A stretch of 64,000 nucleotides of DNA from Gliomastix tumulicola (GCA_001599755.1 BCHX01000004.1:1178001-1242000), one strand, 5' to 3'. Shown: positions 43,060 through 54,170, numbered from the stretch's first letter. Program-made: numbers and translations. The notes: generated by a model not told the origin, from the sequence alone.

Positions 43060-45473
43060 TCAGCCATGCAGGCGAAACGTGTCCTCTTTGGCAGCAGCAT
43101 CCCGCCCGTTCTTCGACTGCGAGCTGAGCGTCTTCAGCACCGTCTTGAGCATCTCCCAGTCCTCAGCCTTCTTCCTCAAGGCGCTCACGAAGCGAGACTC
43201 CCACACGTCCAGGGCGCACTGGCACAGCGGCATGTCTTCCAGCACGACGATACCGCCCTCCTCTGCCCACGTCTCCTTCTCCGCCTCCAATTCGAGGCGG
43301 AAGGCTTCGTGCGGCTGTCCGGGGACGATGCCGCACTTGCACAGCTCCGAGTTGTTCTTGACCCAGCAACGCAGGGTCAGGGCAGCCGTCGCCGCGGCCA
43401 GGTGAGCAATGGGATCCATGGTGTGCCCCGGTGTGGAGAAGGGCGCGTTCTCGTATGATTTCAGGACGTGGAGGGAGTATATGACGGCCCTGCGGCCTTT
43501 CCACGACGCCGCCCAATGCTGCAGCCTGGATGATATGTCTGGATCAGGGCTAGGCTGCATCGTCGTCCGGCCGACGTCCCACGCGTCGGTGGAGAAAGAC
43601 AAGACGGTGCGCGCGTCCGTGAGCAGGTACAGCCTGAGCAGGCTGTGCAGCATCGACACGTTGAAGAAGGCCCGCGAGATCCTCGCCGACACGGCCGTCT
43701 CCCACCCTTCCTCGCCCGGGTTCTCCCTGCCCAGGTGGGCGGACATGACGTACTTGATCTGCTCGGCGTTGAGGATGGGGTCGCGCCAGAGGCCGCAGAT
43801 GGACTCGAGATGCGTGTGCCACGTCTCGAGCTGCGCCGAGAGCTCCAGGTCCCGACACCCGCTGGCCGTCACGCCGGCGTCCCGGAGCCGGCGCATCTGC
43901 ACCCACCGGTAGATCTCGCCGAACATGCCGAGGAGGCCGAGCTGGATGTCCTGGAAGAGGAAGCCCGACTTGACGGTCACGTGGAAGTCCGTGGCGAGGG
44001 CCAGCATGGGGTACATCTCGCGGTCCTGCGGCTCGTTGGGGAGGCGCTCGAAGAAGCGGTCTATGCCGTGGGCGTTGTTGAGCGCCCACGTGGAAGGTAT
44101 GCTGAGCTCCAGTTCCTCGGGTCCCAGCAGCGGTGCCTGGTTGAGGAAGATGGAGATGCCGACGTCGACTTTCAGAATATTGTAAGCGAGCCTGCTTTTG
44201 TGTCAGCTGGAGTCCGGGATCTTCAATCGGAGGGGGGAAGTCGTGCGTACAGTCTATAAGTCTCCCTCAAGGAGTGCACCCAGGGCTTGAAATCCCCGGG
44301 GAAGTGCGTGTCTCCGTGCTTCCTCACAATCTCGGGGTTGAAGGCCCCGTGGTCTCTAAGTGCGACAATCAAGACGGCGAGGAGCCGCCGAGCTCGCTGG
44401 ATGAATTTCGGCATCTGTGCACTTGATGTCAGCTTGTGTTTGTCTGCAGTGTGCGCTGAGAATGCTGGCTTACCCCGGTCTCGAAGGCGAAGATGACCTG
44501 CAGCAGGGATGCTTGGTACATGTCAAGCGGCCACGGCTTCTCGGCGGAGGATGGCGCCATCTTGGTCCTTGTCAGCAACCAGCAATATCACCACCGCTAG
44601 ACGAAGACACTCACAATCAACGACAGCAACCGATGCAGCAGTCGGTTATGTATGTCGAGGATAATCTCACGCAGATTATCCCGATCCCGCAGCCAGGCAC
44701 CGATAATCACAACAGTGCCCACCTTGAAGGCATCGTCCGCCGTCTCATCAAACGACGGCGCATGGAGGATCGTCCACCGCTCGTGGAACGTGCCAAAGTA
44801 CTGCTGCACGCATGCCACGATCCACGCCCGCAGCTCGTCCGACGACGGCGGCGTGTCGCACACCACACCCTTGAAGGCCGGGACGGACACCGCCTTCATG
44901 ATGGACTTGAGGCAGGTCCGCGCGCAGCAGGCGTCCCGCTCCAGGTTGCGCTCGGCGGCCTTGCCGGTGAGGATACCCTCGGCCATCTCGGCGTCGACGG
45001 TGGGCGCCGGCCACTGCAGGCCCTCGAGGCCCGATTTGCCGTTGGTGGTGGTGGTGGTGGGTGCTGCTGTTGCGGACCGGTCGAAGGTGCAGACAAGTCC
45101 CCTCTTCATGCAGAGGGAGCATTGGTAGCCGCCGTCGCACTTGGTCTTGTTCTCATGGCAGGCGTCACAGGCACGGCCAGACCTCGCTGTGGGCAGCGTG
45201 GGCGTGTTGTCGTGCAGTGCGAGGTGACGTCGCAGCAGGTCACTAGTTCATGTCCACCGTCAGTCCTGTCAGAACTATCCACACACGGGGGAGGACATGT
45301 CAGTGGTAATATATCAGATCTCACTTTCGCGTAAAGGACCGCTGGCAGATATGGCAGATGTGGGCGCGCTCCTCGTGGGTGGCCTGGTGTCGCCTCAGAT
45401 GCTCCTTGCGCAGGAAGGACTTGCCGCAGTGGCACGAATGCCGCTCGGGGGCCTTGACGGGCTCTGACGCCAT
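43060..45473 (-). CDS. Transcription factor with C2H2 fingers plus Zn2Cys6 cluster
   Basis: Five exons (45473-45325, 45242-44615, 44560-44474, 44414-44251, 44191-43060) give 719 residues. Two N-terminal C2H2 fingers are seen: CHCGKSFLRKEHLRRHQATH (with only one residue between the Cys) and CHICQRSFTRNDLLRRHLALH, the latter completed by the first splice. A Zn2Cys6 cluster follows at about residues 74-101 (ACDACHENKTKCDGGYQCSLCMKRGLVC, all six Cys). The rest is a helical fungal-specific regulatory domain of the Fungal_trans type (WTILHAPSFDETADDAFKVGTVVIIGAWL; MYPMLALATDFHV). This dual-finger layout is typical of a subgroup of ascomycete regulators often tied to secondary or lipid metabolism. 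Its targets are not evident; no metabolic cluster surrounds it. Confidence 0.87.
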
Positions 45474-46020
45474 GGGGGACATAAACGGAACTTTGCTAAT
45501 TAATTACCTGCCTGCCTACTACCCGCATTAGTAGAGGAGCCAGCTAGCCAGTCAGTCCAGGACGGCGGGACGAGGGGAGGGAGGCGAGTCGGGGACGGGT
45601 GGGATGATATAAATTGTACGGGCGGCCGTTTTACTCAGCGGCCGCGAGCCGGCAAAGTGGGATGGCCGCTTTGGGAGATCCAGGGCCCGAGTGGGAGCAT
45701 CTCGAATTCTTAAGCCCCCGCTTTTCTGGCCGCTGTCTTGAATCTTTGGCGGACTCTTTCAGTGGGTGAGCCCCTCTTTTATCCCTCCCTCGGGCGTCCG
45801 GGCGGCTGTCTCCAGGCGCAAGGAGATCTCGCTCTTCTGGATTAAATCCGGCGCTAACAAAGGCCGTCTTTTCAGTATCATCCCGCTCAACCGCCCCGAA
45901 TCCCACTCGGTCAGTCAGCGGGTCCGATAATGACGCCGATAGGCAGAGCTCGAGAGTTTGAGCTGAGCAATAATGGCGACATTGCAGCGGCGCGGGGTGG
46001 GATCGTGTAACGATGCTGGG

Positions 46021-46028
46021 TATATATT
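46021..46028 (+). promoter_or_regulatory. TATA-like element of the NmrA-like gene
   Basis: TATATATT lies about 180 nt upstream of the ATG at 46206, consistent with a leader of about 140 nt. Confidence 0.45.
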
Positions 46029-46162
46029 GGGCTGAGCCGTCTTGTTGACCTGGACTTCCAATCTCGACAGAGACAGACACAGACACCAACAACCAGCTCT
46101 CTAGAGAAACACCTCCAGCCCAGCATCACACACAACCAATCAACACATCCCACCCCTCAACC

Positions 46163-46193
46163 ACTCACACTCACACTCACACTCACACTCACA
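46163..46193. repeat. (ACTCAC)n hexanucleotide repeat in a 5' leader
   Basis: About five ACTCAC units end 12 nt before the start codon of the NmrA-like gene, so they fall inside the predicted mRNA leader. Confidence 0.85.
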
Positions 46194-46205
46194 CCACACA
46201 TCACC

Positions 46206-47102
46206 ATGGCCTTCAAGAACGTCGCCCTCACCGGCGCCTCGGGCTCCGTCGGCGCCATCATCCTCGAGAAGCTCCTCGCGGCCGGCACCTTCAACGTCAC
46301 GGTCCTCCGCCGCGCCGGCTCCAAGTCGACCTTCCCCGCGGGCGTGACCGTCGTCGATGCCGACTTCGACTCGGTCGACTCGCTCGCGGCCGCCCTCAAG
46401 GGCCAGGAGGTCCTCGTCTCGGCCGTCACCATGACCGCCCTGCTCGCCCAGAAGACCCTCGTCGACGCGTCCGTGGCCGCGGGCGTGCGCCGCTTCATCC
46501 CGTCCGAGTACGGCTGCGACGTCTACCACCCCAAGGCCAAGACCCTGCCCGTCTTCGCCCACAAGGTCGAGGTCGAGGAGTACATCGTCCAGAAGGCCGA
46601 GGCGAGCGGCCTCGAGTACACCTTCGTCTTCAACAACTGCTTCCTCGACTGGGGCCTGCAGAACGACTTCATCCTGCGCATCTCGGACTACAAGCCCGTC
46701 ATCTACGACGACGGCGAGACCGTCTTCAGCACCACCAACGTCAGCACCGTCGCGGACGGCATCGTCGGCATCCTGAACCACCCCGAGGAGACCAAGAACC
46801 GCCCCGTCTACATCAAGGACGTCGACACCACGCAGAACCAGCTGCTCGCCCTCGCGAAGAAGGCTGCGCCCGAGAAGCCCTGGGAGCCCGTCCACGTCAA
46901 GCTGGACGACGTGACGGCCGCTGCCGACGCCCGTCTTGCGCAGGGTCTGCTGGACCTCGAGACCTTCGCCCCGTACATCTTCCGCTCCGTGTTTGACGCC
47001 TCCTACGGCGGCCGTTATGAGAAGACAGACAACGAGCTGCTCGGCATCAAGGGCAAGACGGAGGAGGAGCTGTTTGAGGTTGTCAAGGCTGCTGTTAAAT
47101 AG
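46206..47102 (+). CDS. NmrA-like / isoflavone-reductase-like NAD(P)-binding protein
   Basis: Intronless, 298 residues. The Rossmann loop is GASGSVGAIILEKLL near the N-terminus, followed by VLRRAGSKSTFPAGVTVVDADFDS, where Arg residues after strand 2 favour NADPH. VRRFIPSEYGCDV and the Lys-containing helix FAHKVEVEEYI are typical of the PCBER/isoflavone-reductase-like (NmrA, PF05368) group; this Lys is the usual catalytic position. Fungal members act as phenylpropanoid-type or quinone reductases (CipA-like) or as redox-sensing regulators. Very strong codon bias (C-ending codons almost throughout) and an ACC-ATGG start context suggest high expression. The actual substrate is unknown. Confidence 0.85.
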   Translation: MAFKNVALTGASGSVGAIILEKLLAAGTFNVTVLRRAGSKSTFPAGVTVVDADFDSVDSLAAALKGQEVLVSAVTMTALLAQKTLVDASVAAGVRRFIPSEYGCDVYHPKAKTLPVFAHKVEVEEYIVQKAEASGLEYTFVFNNCFLDWGLQNDFILRISDYKPVIYDDGETVFSTTNVSTVADGIVGILNHPEETKNRPVYIKDVDTTQNQLLALAKKAAPEKPWEPVHVKLDDVTAAADARLAQGLLDLETFAPYIFRSVFDASYGGRYEKTDNELLGIKGKTEEELFEVVKAAVK

Positions 47103-47252
47103 ACACACAATCCGTAGCTCATAATAACTGAAATGAAAATAAAATCAAATTAAAAAAGAAAAAAAGAAATCATCTAGACCCTGCTAATAATACCATATGC
47201 ACACTAATGAGACATACTCATGGGACATACCACTAAGACATACCATACCCGC

Positions 47253-47660
47253 CTACAGAGCCTTTGGCTCCTTTCCCTTGGCCCAGTCAATATTACACTT
47301 GTCGCCATCTCGGTGCTTCACAAAGAAATGCCCGACCGCGCGGAACTCCTCGTCGCACCTCTTCGAGCCGAACGGGCACGGCTGCGGCACGAAACCGACC
47401 ATCTTGACCTCGCACGCCAGACACCGCTTCACGATTCCCGTCCGTCGATTCCTGTGACAGTTAGCGCAGGGGGTGAACGTCAGCTCGCCGAGCTCGTCGT
47501 CGGCGTCGTAGCCGTCCGACTGGCCGCCCTCGGGGATCAGGTCTGTGTCCGTGGTCAGCAGGCGGACCTTGGTGATGAGCTCGCGGTGAGAGGGGCTTAG
47601 GTTGAGAGCGGCGCCGCCCGGTTGGGAGCGATCGGTCGCGCTTGAGATTCTGTCTGACAT
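47253..47660 (-). CDS. Small protein with CxxC zinc-binding motifs
   Basis: 135 residues from the ATG at 47660 (MSDRISSATDRSQ); the frame continues upstream without typical coding character. An acidic middle (DGYDADDELGELTF) precedes CANCHRNRRTGIVKRCLACEVK and a later PCPFGSKRCDEEF, giving two CxxC pairs plus further Cys and His able to hold one or two zinc ions. No membrane segment. It lies back to back with the similar Cys-rich gene at 48320, starts 659 bp apart. Proteins of this type are frequent, mostly unnamed, in filamentous ascomycetes; function unknown. Confidence 0.65.
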   Translation of the reverse strand: MSDRISSATDRSQPGGAALNLSPSHRELITKVRLLTTDTDLIPEGGQSDGYDADDELGELTFTPCANCHRNRRTGIVKRCLACEVKMVGFVPQPCPFGSKRCDEEFRAVGHFFVKHRDGDKCNIDWAKGKEPKAL

Positions 47661-48319
47661 GGCGGTTAGTGATAGATGATTCTGTGGGGGGAAGGTAGAT
47701 AGATGAGGATGGTTGATGTGTTTTGCGCTCTGTGATTTTGTTTGCTCGTCTAGATTAGTACGAGCCCGGTGTTTGCGTGTGTAGAGAGCGGCAGGCTGCG
47801 ACCAATGTCTGCAGGTTCGTGATCTCACTTATATGAGGGTAGCATGGCTGGTGGTTTTATAGGTGATGGTATCCTATCATTTTGTTCCATAGACGTTCAC
47901 CAAGCAGATGCTGATGTTCACATCATCGCCCGGCACGGAGATGTGGCAGAACATTCAACTCTCAGCGTCCAGATCGTTGGTACTACTAGAGTGTCTGGAA
48001 CTCACGGCTTCAGTGAAGGTCAGTCGAAGCTCTCCTTGGATGGGAGCCCTTTTATGTTCCCGGTGATTCTACGCGTCGATACATATTCGCGGAGTACACG
48101 ACTGATCCAACGCACTTCACCGCTATGGAACACCCCCCGCAGTATTGAACAAACCACAGACGACTGACTATTCATCGACCCGAGTTCACATACGACCCGA
48201 ACCATGATCACCATGGTATATAGAATCCAGGGCCTCGAGATCCAGAAACCCGTTTCTCTCCCCATCATACCCAATCACCAACCCGAGTGTCGAGACAGAG
48301 ATAGCATACATACAACAAG
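47661..48319. other. Shared upstream region of two Cys-rich genes
   Basis: 659 bp between divergent starts. No further gene is seen. Confidence 0.5.
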
Positions 48320-48892
48320 ATGGACATGCTCGTCTTTGCCTCGACCACCAAGCGCCTCTCCCCCCCTCCCCAGCCCAGAGAAAAGTGCAGTTCATGCCGC
48401 CGTGCGCCCGCAGACACGCGCTACCCCGGCCACTGCGAGCCCTGCTACAAGTACAAAGTCGAGACATCGTTCCGATGTCTCCCGCAGTGGCCCACCCCAG
48501 TAGACACATCCTGTCATGCCGTCCAGTGCATGACCTGCGACATCCGCTTCCCGGGCGAGTTCCTCTTCCGCGACTCGAGGGGTATTCGCAAGTGCGTCCT
48601 CTGCCGCAGGTGGGAGCTGATGCACGATGTCGAGACGGTCCCCGGCCAGCCCCTCCACATGACTCTCCGCCCGGCACAGGGCATGCGATGTCTGCAGTGC
48701 GGGCAGGAGGGGGAGGTGAGGACCGAGAGGGTGTGCACGAGGAACTACAGCTGGCCGAGGACGTCGATGTTCTGCTATGGATGTAGCTACATGGAGGAGC
48801 GCTACGTGGCGCAGGGTCTGATCAACATAAGTGAGTCGGTAGACACGGCGTTCAGTATAGATGTTCCGTGCAGTATAGATGTTCACTGGTAG
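48320..48892 (+). CDS. Small protein with six CxxC motifs
   Basis: Intronless, 190 residues. Six CxxC knuckles are seen in order: CSSC, CEPC, CMTC, CVLC, CLQC and CYGC, with extra Cys and His between them. This is enough for three zinc-ribbon-like sites. The start is MDMLVFASTTKRL. The last 20 residues show a duplicated SIDV motif (FSIDVPCSIDVHW). It is divergent from another CxxC protein. I do not recognise a named domain; nucleic-acid or protein binding is a general possibility for such knuckle arrays but is not shown. Confidence 0.65.
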   Translation: MDMLVFASTTKRLSPPPQPREKCSSCRRAPADTRYPGHCEPCYKYKVETSFRCLPQWPTPVDTSCHAVQCMTCDIRFPGEFLFRDSRGIRKCVLCRRWELMHDVETVPGQPLHMTLRPAQGMRCLQCGQEGEVRTERVCTRNYSWPRTSMFCYGCSYMEERYVAQGLINISESVDTAFSIDVPCSIDVHW

Positions 48893-49001
48893 AAAGAGAA
48901 AGAATCTGTAGGATAGGGATAGCTTTGTTTCATGCTTCAGGTTTCAAGTTTTTCAATGCATTTCTCTTTTTTTCATTCCGGACGTTAAAATCGTATCGTG
49001 C

Positions 49002-50745
49002 TTATAATGCAGGGCCCTCCCAGGACTCTCTGGGCAGCCTGACGAACCAGGACTGCTTGTGGGGGAAGGAGACCTGCTTGACCTTGTTGAAGCCGTTCTG
49101 GCGTAGTCTGTCGAGGAATCTGTCGTTCTTTGTCAGCCCGTGTTCTCCCGTATAGGTAGCGTGATGCGCATGCATGTACGTACTTCTCATTGTCCACCCG
49201 CGGTTCCAGACAAATGTTCATCGTCCGCAGCTCCGCCGCCAAACACCAGTGAACAAGCCCGCCCAGCCACAACGGCACACGGCCCCGCGCCCACTCCTCA
49301 CCGACCAGGACATGCAGCCCCCGGTCAAAGTCCCCCGCGGCGTCCTCCCCGACGTGCCGGCCGAGGATGTCCTCCTTCACCCAGTAGACCTCGAAGTAGC
49401 CGAACGGCACGCCGTCCCACGACCCGATGACGGGGAACGAGTGCGGGCATGTGAGCGCGTTGGTGAGGAAGTTGGGCGCGTACTCGCCCCAGAAGCGCTT
49501 CACGCGCGGGTTCGCCATCCACATCTGCAGCAGGCTCGTGTCGCTCATGGTGCAGAGGTGCGTGTGCTCGGGCGCGCGGTGGCTGACGGGGCCGAGGTGC
49601 GGCACGGGCGTGTTGGCGTTGGAGGCGACCCTGAAGGAGAGGAACTGGCCGACGCTGGGCACGTAGCGCGTGTAGAAGGTCTCGCCCATGTGCGGCGGCT
49701 TCTGGCGGTGCGGGTGGCGGACGCCGTCGGTGAAGGTGTAGAGCAGCGGCGCGGGCGGGAAGTACGTCGGGAGGTGGGACGTGGAGTAGAAGGGCGTCAC
49801 GGGGGCGCCGGCGCCGGCGCCGGGGCTGCTGTGCTGGGGCACGGCGAAGGACGAAGTCGAGATGTCGCTCAGCGGGCGGTGGTGGTGGTGGTGGGCGGGC
49901 AGCGGTGACTGCGACTGCGTCTGCCGGTAGTGGCCGCCGTCTGCACGCGTCGGCGATCCCGGCCTGCTGTCTGCGGGCGACCCGGGCATCGACGACAGCA
50001 GCTTGCTCTGCGGCCGCAGCGACGTCAGGAACAGCCGCGCCGGGATCTGCCAGAACATGCGCCTCGTGACAAACATGTCCTGCCAGCCCTCGCCGTGGTC
50101 GTCGTTGGTCACCCCGACGGCCGTGTTCATGGACGCGATGAGGCCCATGCGCTCCAGCTTGGGGATCAGGTTCCGACGCCGCAGCAAGCCGTCCCTCTTT
50201 ATCCCGATCCTCCACTCGCCGCGCGGCTTGCCCTCGGCCGGTGTGTGTCTCGACGCCTCGGTCTCGAGGATCGCCGACGGCTCCTCCTGGTGGAAGTACC
50301 AGTACAGCGTGACCCATATCATCATGGCGATCTCGCGCGTCGGGCTGTTGGGGGCATTGTAGTCGTCGTTCGAGGGTCGCGACACGGACGAGATGAACAG
50401 CTTGTCGCCGTCGAGGCTGGGCTTCACGAACGGCTTGATCCTCCTCTTCGGCTTCGGCCCATTCGCCGCCGTCGATTCGCCCTCGTCGCCGCCGCCCTCG
50501 TTTTCGCCGTCGTTGTTGTCGTTCTCGTTGTCATCGCGCACGTGGTTCTCGTCGACGCGTCCCCGATAAGCTATCGGTCCCCAGTCAGGCTGCACGACCT
50601 CCTCCGTGTGCAGCACCACCGTCCATCCGATCGGGTACGCAGGGCCGTGGGACTTGACGTCGTTGCTCTTGAACCCTTTGCCGCCGAAGAGGGGGCTCAC
50701 CGTGAAGGTCTGTCCGTCGGGGAGGTAGACGGCCTGGGGTGCCAT
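49002..50745 (-). CDS. Siderophore N-acyltransferase, SidF/SidL type
   Basis: Exons 50745-49184 and 49119-49002 give 559 residues. The start at 50745 (MAPQAVYLPDGQTF) follows the family start; the frame extends upstream only through a TTG. The N-terminus (FKSNDVKSHGPAYPIGWTVVLHTEE) and the C-terminal acyltransferase (FWGEYAPNFLTNALTCPHSFPVIGSWDGVPFGYFEVYWVKED, RGLHVLVGEEWARG, RVDNEKFLDRLRQNGF, FPHKQSWFVRLPRESWEGPAL) match fungal N5-hydroxyornithine acyltransferases of the Acetyltransf_8 family. They load acetyl or anhydromevalonyl groups for hydroxamate siderophores. Unusual are an acidic Asn/Asp/Glu/Gly insert near residue 80-100 and a Ser/Pro/His insert with five His in the middle, both absent from compact homologues. 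No siderophore NRPS or transporter lies nearby in the window. Confidence 0.85.
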
Positions 50746-51227
50746 TGCGGCGAGTTTTCGCGGGGAGAGCAGAGCTGTGCGAGGGGGAGGGAAGCGGGGA
50801 GCTTTCAGTGTCGTACGATCGAGTGAGGGGCAGAACCAAGAGCTGGACTCGGCCGAACTGTGTCTGGGGAATGCTGGGTGCTTTAGCGAATTGCTAGCGC
50901 CTGCCAAAGGCCCTATACTTTTTTTCTCTCGATTTGTTCGGAGCGTCAGCCCGGGCAGGATTCTCGTCGACTGAATCAGACGTCGAGGTACATATAGTGG
51001 TAGTGCCTCGAATGGGGAGCTTCCGGGTACAACTCCGTACTTGACTGCTTCCGGCCCCCGCAGAGTCCAGCAACATGTGCGAGAACTGGGTCATTTATAC
51101 TGTATTTTTGGCTTTGTTGGGACTCCGGCGGGCATTCCAAGAACGGGGGGATATTGGCTTCATATTGGAAATGGCTAAAATGTGACTGGTCGCAATTCTA
51201 TCGCTCTATGTGCTAGTGCCCGCTCCA
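50746..51227. other. Intergenic region
   Basis: 482 bp upstream of the acyltransferase and downstream of the uniporter gene. No gene is seen. Confidence 0.5.
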
Positions 51228-52725
51228 TCAACCACTTGCGCGCTGCTCGCCCCTCTTGTCTTCCGGGGGCGGCTTCTCATTGGACTTGTTGCTCTGCTCC
51301 TTGTGCTTGTTGTTGTTCTTCTTCTTCTGCGAGTCGTCGTCATCCTTGCTCTCCTCGCTCTCGAGGACGTCCTTGACCTCCTGGCCGCCAAGGTCCTTGG
51401 TCTCGTTCCAGTCGACGTCGTACTCGCCGGCGACGTACTTGATCTCGCGCCGCAGGGCATTGGCCTCGTGGACGTGGTGCTCCCACATGGTGATGTCGAA
51501 CCCGCGGTCCTGGTACAGGGCGTTTTGCCGCCGCGACACCGTCACGTTCATGGCCGCCTTGTAGCTCAGGTCCCGGCTCATGTACAGGAACCACAGGTAA
51601 CCGCCCATGATGGTCGTCAGCCCAGCCAGGTACGTCACCGGCTCGACCAGGTCCCAGCCCATCTCCGTATGGAACGTGACATAGTACACGACCCCCCACC
51701 AACCCGCCAGCGCCGCGAACCCGCCCTGCGCGATGCGGTGCGCCCCCTTGTGCGCGAGCTGGTCGCACTCGTTCTTCAGCTTGGACATGCGGTCGATCTC
51801 GCGCGACATGCGCCGCAGCCGCATCCGCATGTAGTGCGTCCGGTCCTTGAAGCTCGGCACCGCCACGCGCAGCTCCCGCCCGAAGCCCTCGATGTTGATG
51901 GCGAACTCGCGCCCGCGCGCCGCGTCGCGGATGAAGTCGCCCACCTCGGTGCTGCCGCTCCAGCGCACCCAGTCCACCGAGGACCGGTCCTTGTCCGGGC
52001 CTTCGCGGCCGAGGCCCGAGTATGTGGCGACGTTATCGACCCCGTTGTTGTCCTTATTGTTCTGCTTCTTCCGCGACTCCTCGCGGTCCGCCTCGGCTCG
52101 GAAGGAGATGTCGGGGAGCTTCTCCCGGTTCTTGACCAGCAGCGGTGGGATCTCGGCCTGGATCAGTCGTTCGAGGTAGGAGAGTGGCTGTTGAGGGTGT
52201 ACGAGGATGGCGAGCGGCTCGACGACCTCGGCCTCGGAACCGGGCGCTGTCTCGTTGGTCTCGGTCTCGTTGAGGTGGTGCTGCTCGGGGTGGAAGGGCA
52301 TCGGGAGGATGAGCTTGAGGAGGCGTGTCGGCGTGGTGAGTAATCGGCCTAGAGTCGCGCCCGGTTAGTCAATGCCTGGATCCAGGGGTAAGTTGGTAGC
52401 TACCTTTGGTCTGGTCGTGGCCGGTTGGATCTGAGGACGTGGCTTCCGGCTGGCTGTGGCTATCCTCACGGTGCCACGGCCGGTCGTCCACCAGCCTCTG
52501 GGCCGTCCTGCGAGCATCTAGATCCTCCTCCTGGTAGCTCTTCTTGTTCCGCGAATCGGCTTCGGTGTGCGACTGTATCGGCGCTCTCCACAACGTCGAC
52601 GTCGAGAACGGCGAACTCCTCGTGACATGCCACAGGGTGGCTTGGAGAATCTTGGGTGTCGCAGCGTGCGTCCGTAGGGCACCACGGGCACCAATCGCCA
52701 ATGGTCTTAACCGGACAGCTGCCAT
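51228..52725 (-). CDS. mcu: Mitochondrial calcium uniporter pore subunit
   Basis: Exons 52725-52404 and 52348-51228 give 480 residues. The ATG at 52725 starts an Arg-rich amphipathic presequence (MAAVRLRPLAIGARGALRTH) fit for mitochondrial import; an earlier candidate 21 nt upstream is GTG, not ATG. The splice rebuilds KGRLLTTPTRLLKLILP at the start of the matrix domain. A helical segment with KLKNECDQL leads to two membrane helices (about 313-333 and 345-364) joined by the pore signature WDLVEP at about 339-344; its Asp and Glu line the calcium selectivity filter. The C-terminal 100 residues are very acidic/basic and Asn/Lys-rich. The product sits in the inner mitochondrial membrane and admits Ca2+ to the matrix. 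Confidence 0.93.
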
Positions 52726-54170
52726 GATTATGCTTCCACCAGACACCTCAATGGAACTGTCTCAGAAAGAAGCTCCGGGAATTGCACTGTAATGGTAACT
52801 GTTGAAGCTGGCTGCCTCCCAAAAAACAAACACAAACGCCACGGGACACGCGCCAAAGATTTGGCCAGCTTCGATCGTGACGTCACCCCACTAACCGCGC
52901 ATCAGTAATTCAGGAACCGGGATGTGGTCCCACTTTCCCGTAGGAAGTGCTCCGCGCCTCGTTAGACTGGGTACCCAGGTACCTTACCCGGCACCACAAT
53001 GCCTTACAGACCGTCATCTAGTGAAACTAGCACATTAATCTTTAGATATACTGAGCCAACAGCTAGCAGTTCCCAGCTGTTGCAGTCGTCGGCCGTTATT
53101 TCGTGTACTAGCTAGTGGTAACTACCAGGGCTTCGCACAAGTTGTCTCACACGGTGTGCAAGGCCTAGCTTAAACTCTCTTGGAAACGTGAGTCAAGAGT
53201 GGCAGCGGTGAAATGGAATGTACCTGAATGTCCAAGGATAACTATTACCAAGCACCCCGTGACTCGTCTGTTGGGCACAAGAGGTTGGAAATGGCTTCGT
53301 CCTTTCGCCATCCAAGACCTAGTAGTTGTTACGGAGGCAATGATAATCAGGCCGCTCACTCCCCTCAGTACTCTACTCTGTCCAGCCTTTAGTCATGGGT
53401 GGGATATTAGAAAGTATTATATAACATCGACAAAGCGTCTCATGAAGGTCAAAATCGAGAGATTGCCGTTAGAGTGACCGGCTGGAGCCTCCTACAACAT
53501 CATACTTGCACACCGAAGCAAAATGGCGTTCTAGTCGTCAGATTCTCATACCTGTGCATTTTCACAATCTCAGCGAAGCCTTTCTTTACATACTATCCAT
53601 TACTGATACTGTCGGCACTACAAGGGACAGAGAAACTTGGGTTGGCTATTAAGGAAGCGGAAATTTCTCTTGTCTATTCTCTCTTTTCTTCACAATCATA
53701 GCGTGAATATGTACTCCACGGTTCTCTCTTACTGTTTATTACCGTAATGGATGGGATAACCAGGCGGACACCTGGAGAAAAGAAGATCCTTGTTGAGTCT
53801 CTCATCGACGGCCGCGCCTCGGGCCTCTCTCGTCTCGACGTTACCTGTGACTCATAGCTACTTCATTGTATGAAGCAGTGGTATGATTCTCGAAAAAAAA
53901 AAAGGCTGCTCGCTAGTTACTCGGTATTCGGCATTTTAACTCGGTTGCATCCGTCATCCCCGCCTTCCTGTCAAAGTCAGTCTCCACCACCACGCCCTTT
54001 ACGTCAGCTTTGACATATGCTTGCGTTACTATTATATTGTATAAATATTCTGACATCGCCCTCACTCTTCTCCTCAGTTTCCCTTTAAAACTGCTATAAG
54101 ACGTTTGAGATAGACTCGCCACCAACATTCCACTGACCTGCCAACCTGACAAGAAGCACCAGAGCCCAAG
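52726..54170. other. Intergenic region, AT-richer
   Basis: About 1.4 kb without supported genes. Small frames do not carry domains. The right end is the promoter of the DUF1348 gene. Confidence 0.5.
54040..54047 (+). promoter_or_regulatory. TATA-like element of the DUF1348 gene
   Basis: TATAAATA lies about 125 nt upstream of the ATG at 54171. Confidence 0.45.

Larger units (their letters stand above)
45474..46205. other. Divergent intergenic region
   Basis: 732 bp between the starts of the zinc-finger regulator and the NmrA-like gene. It includes a TATATATT at 46021-46028 and an (ACTCAC)n run just before the plus-strand ATG. Confidence 0.55.

Noticed and set aside
46140..47108. Minus-strand frame of 322 codons
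   Set aside because: Mirror of the NmrA-like gene caused by its C-ending codon bias; Val/Asp/Gly-rich nonsense composition.
49325..50826. Frames of 330 (minus) and 298 (plus) codons
   Set aside because: Arg/Pro/Ala-rich shadows of the siderophore acyltransferase.
51210..52343. Plus-strand frame of 377 codons
   Set aside because: Antisense to the calcium uniporter exon with WDLVEP; no domain of its own.
49002..52725. Iron/calcium mini-cluster of siderophore enzyme and mitochondrial uniporter
   Set aside because: Both are single housekeeping-type genes on the same strand with separate promoters; adjacency alone does not support a joint pathway.
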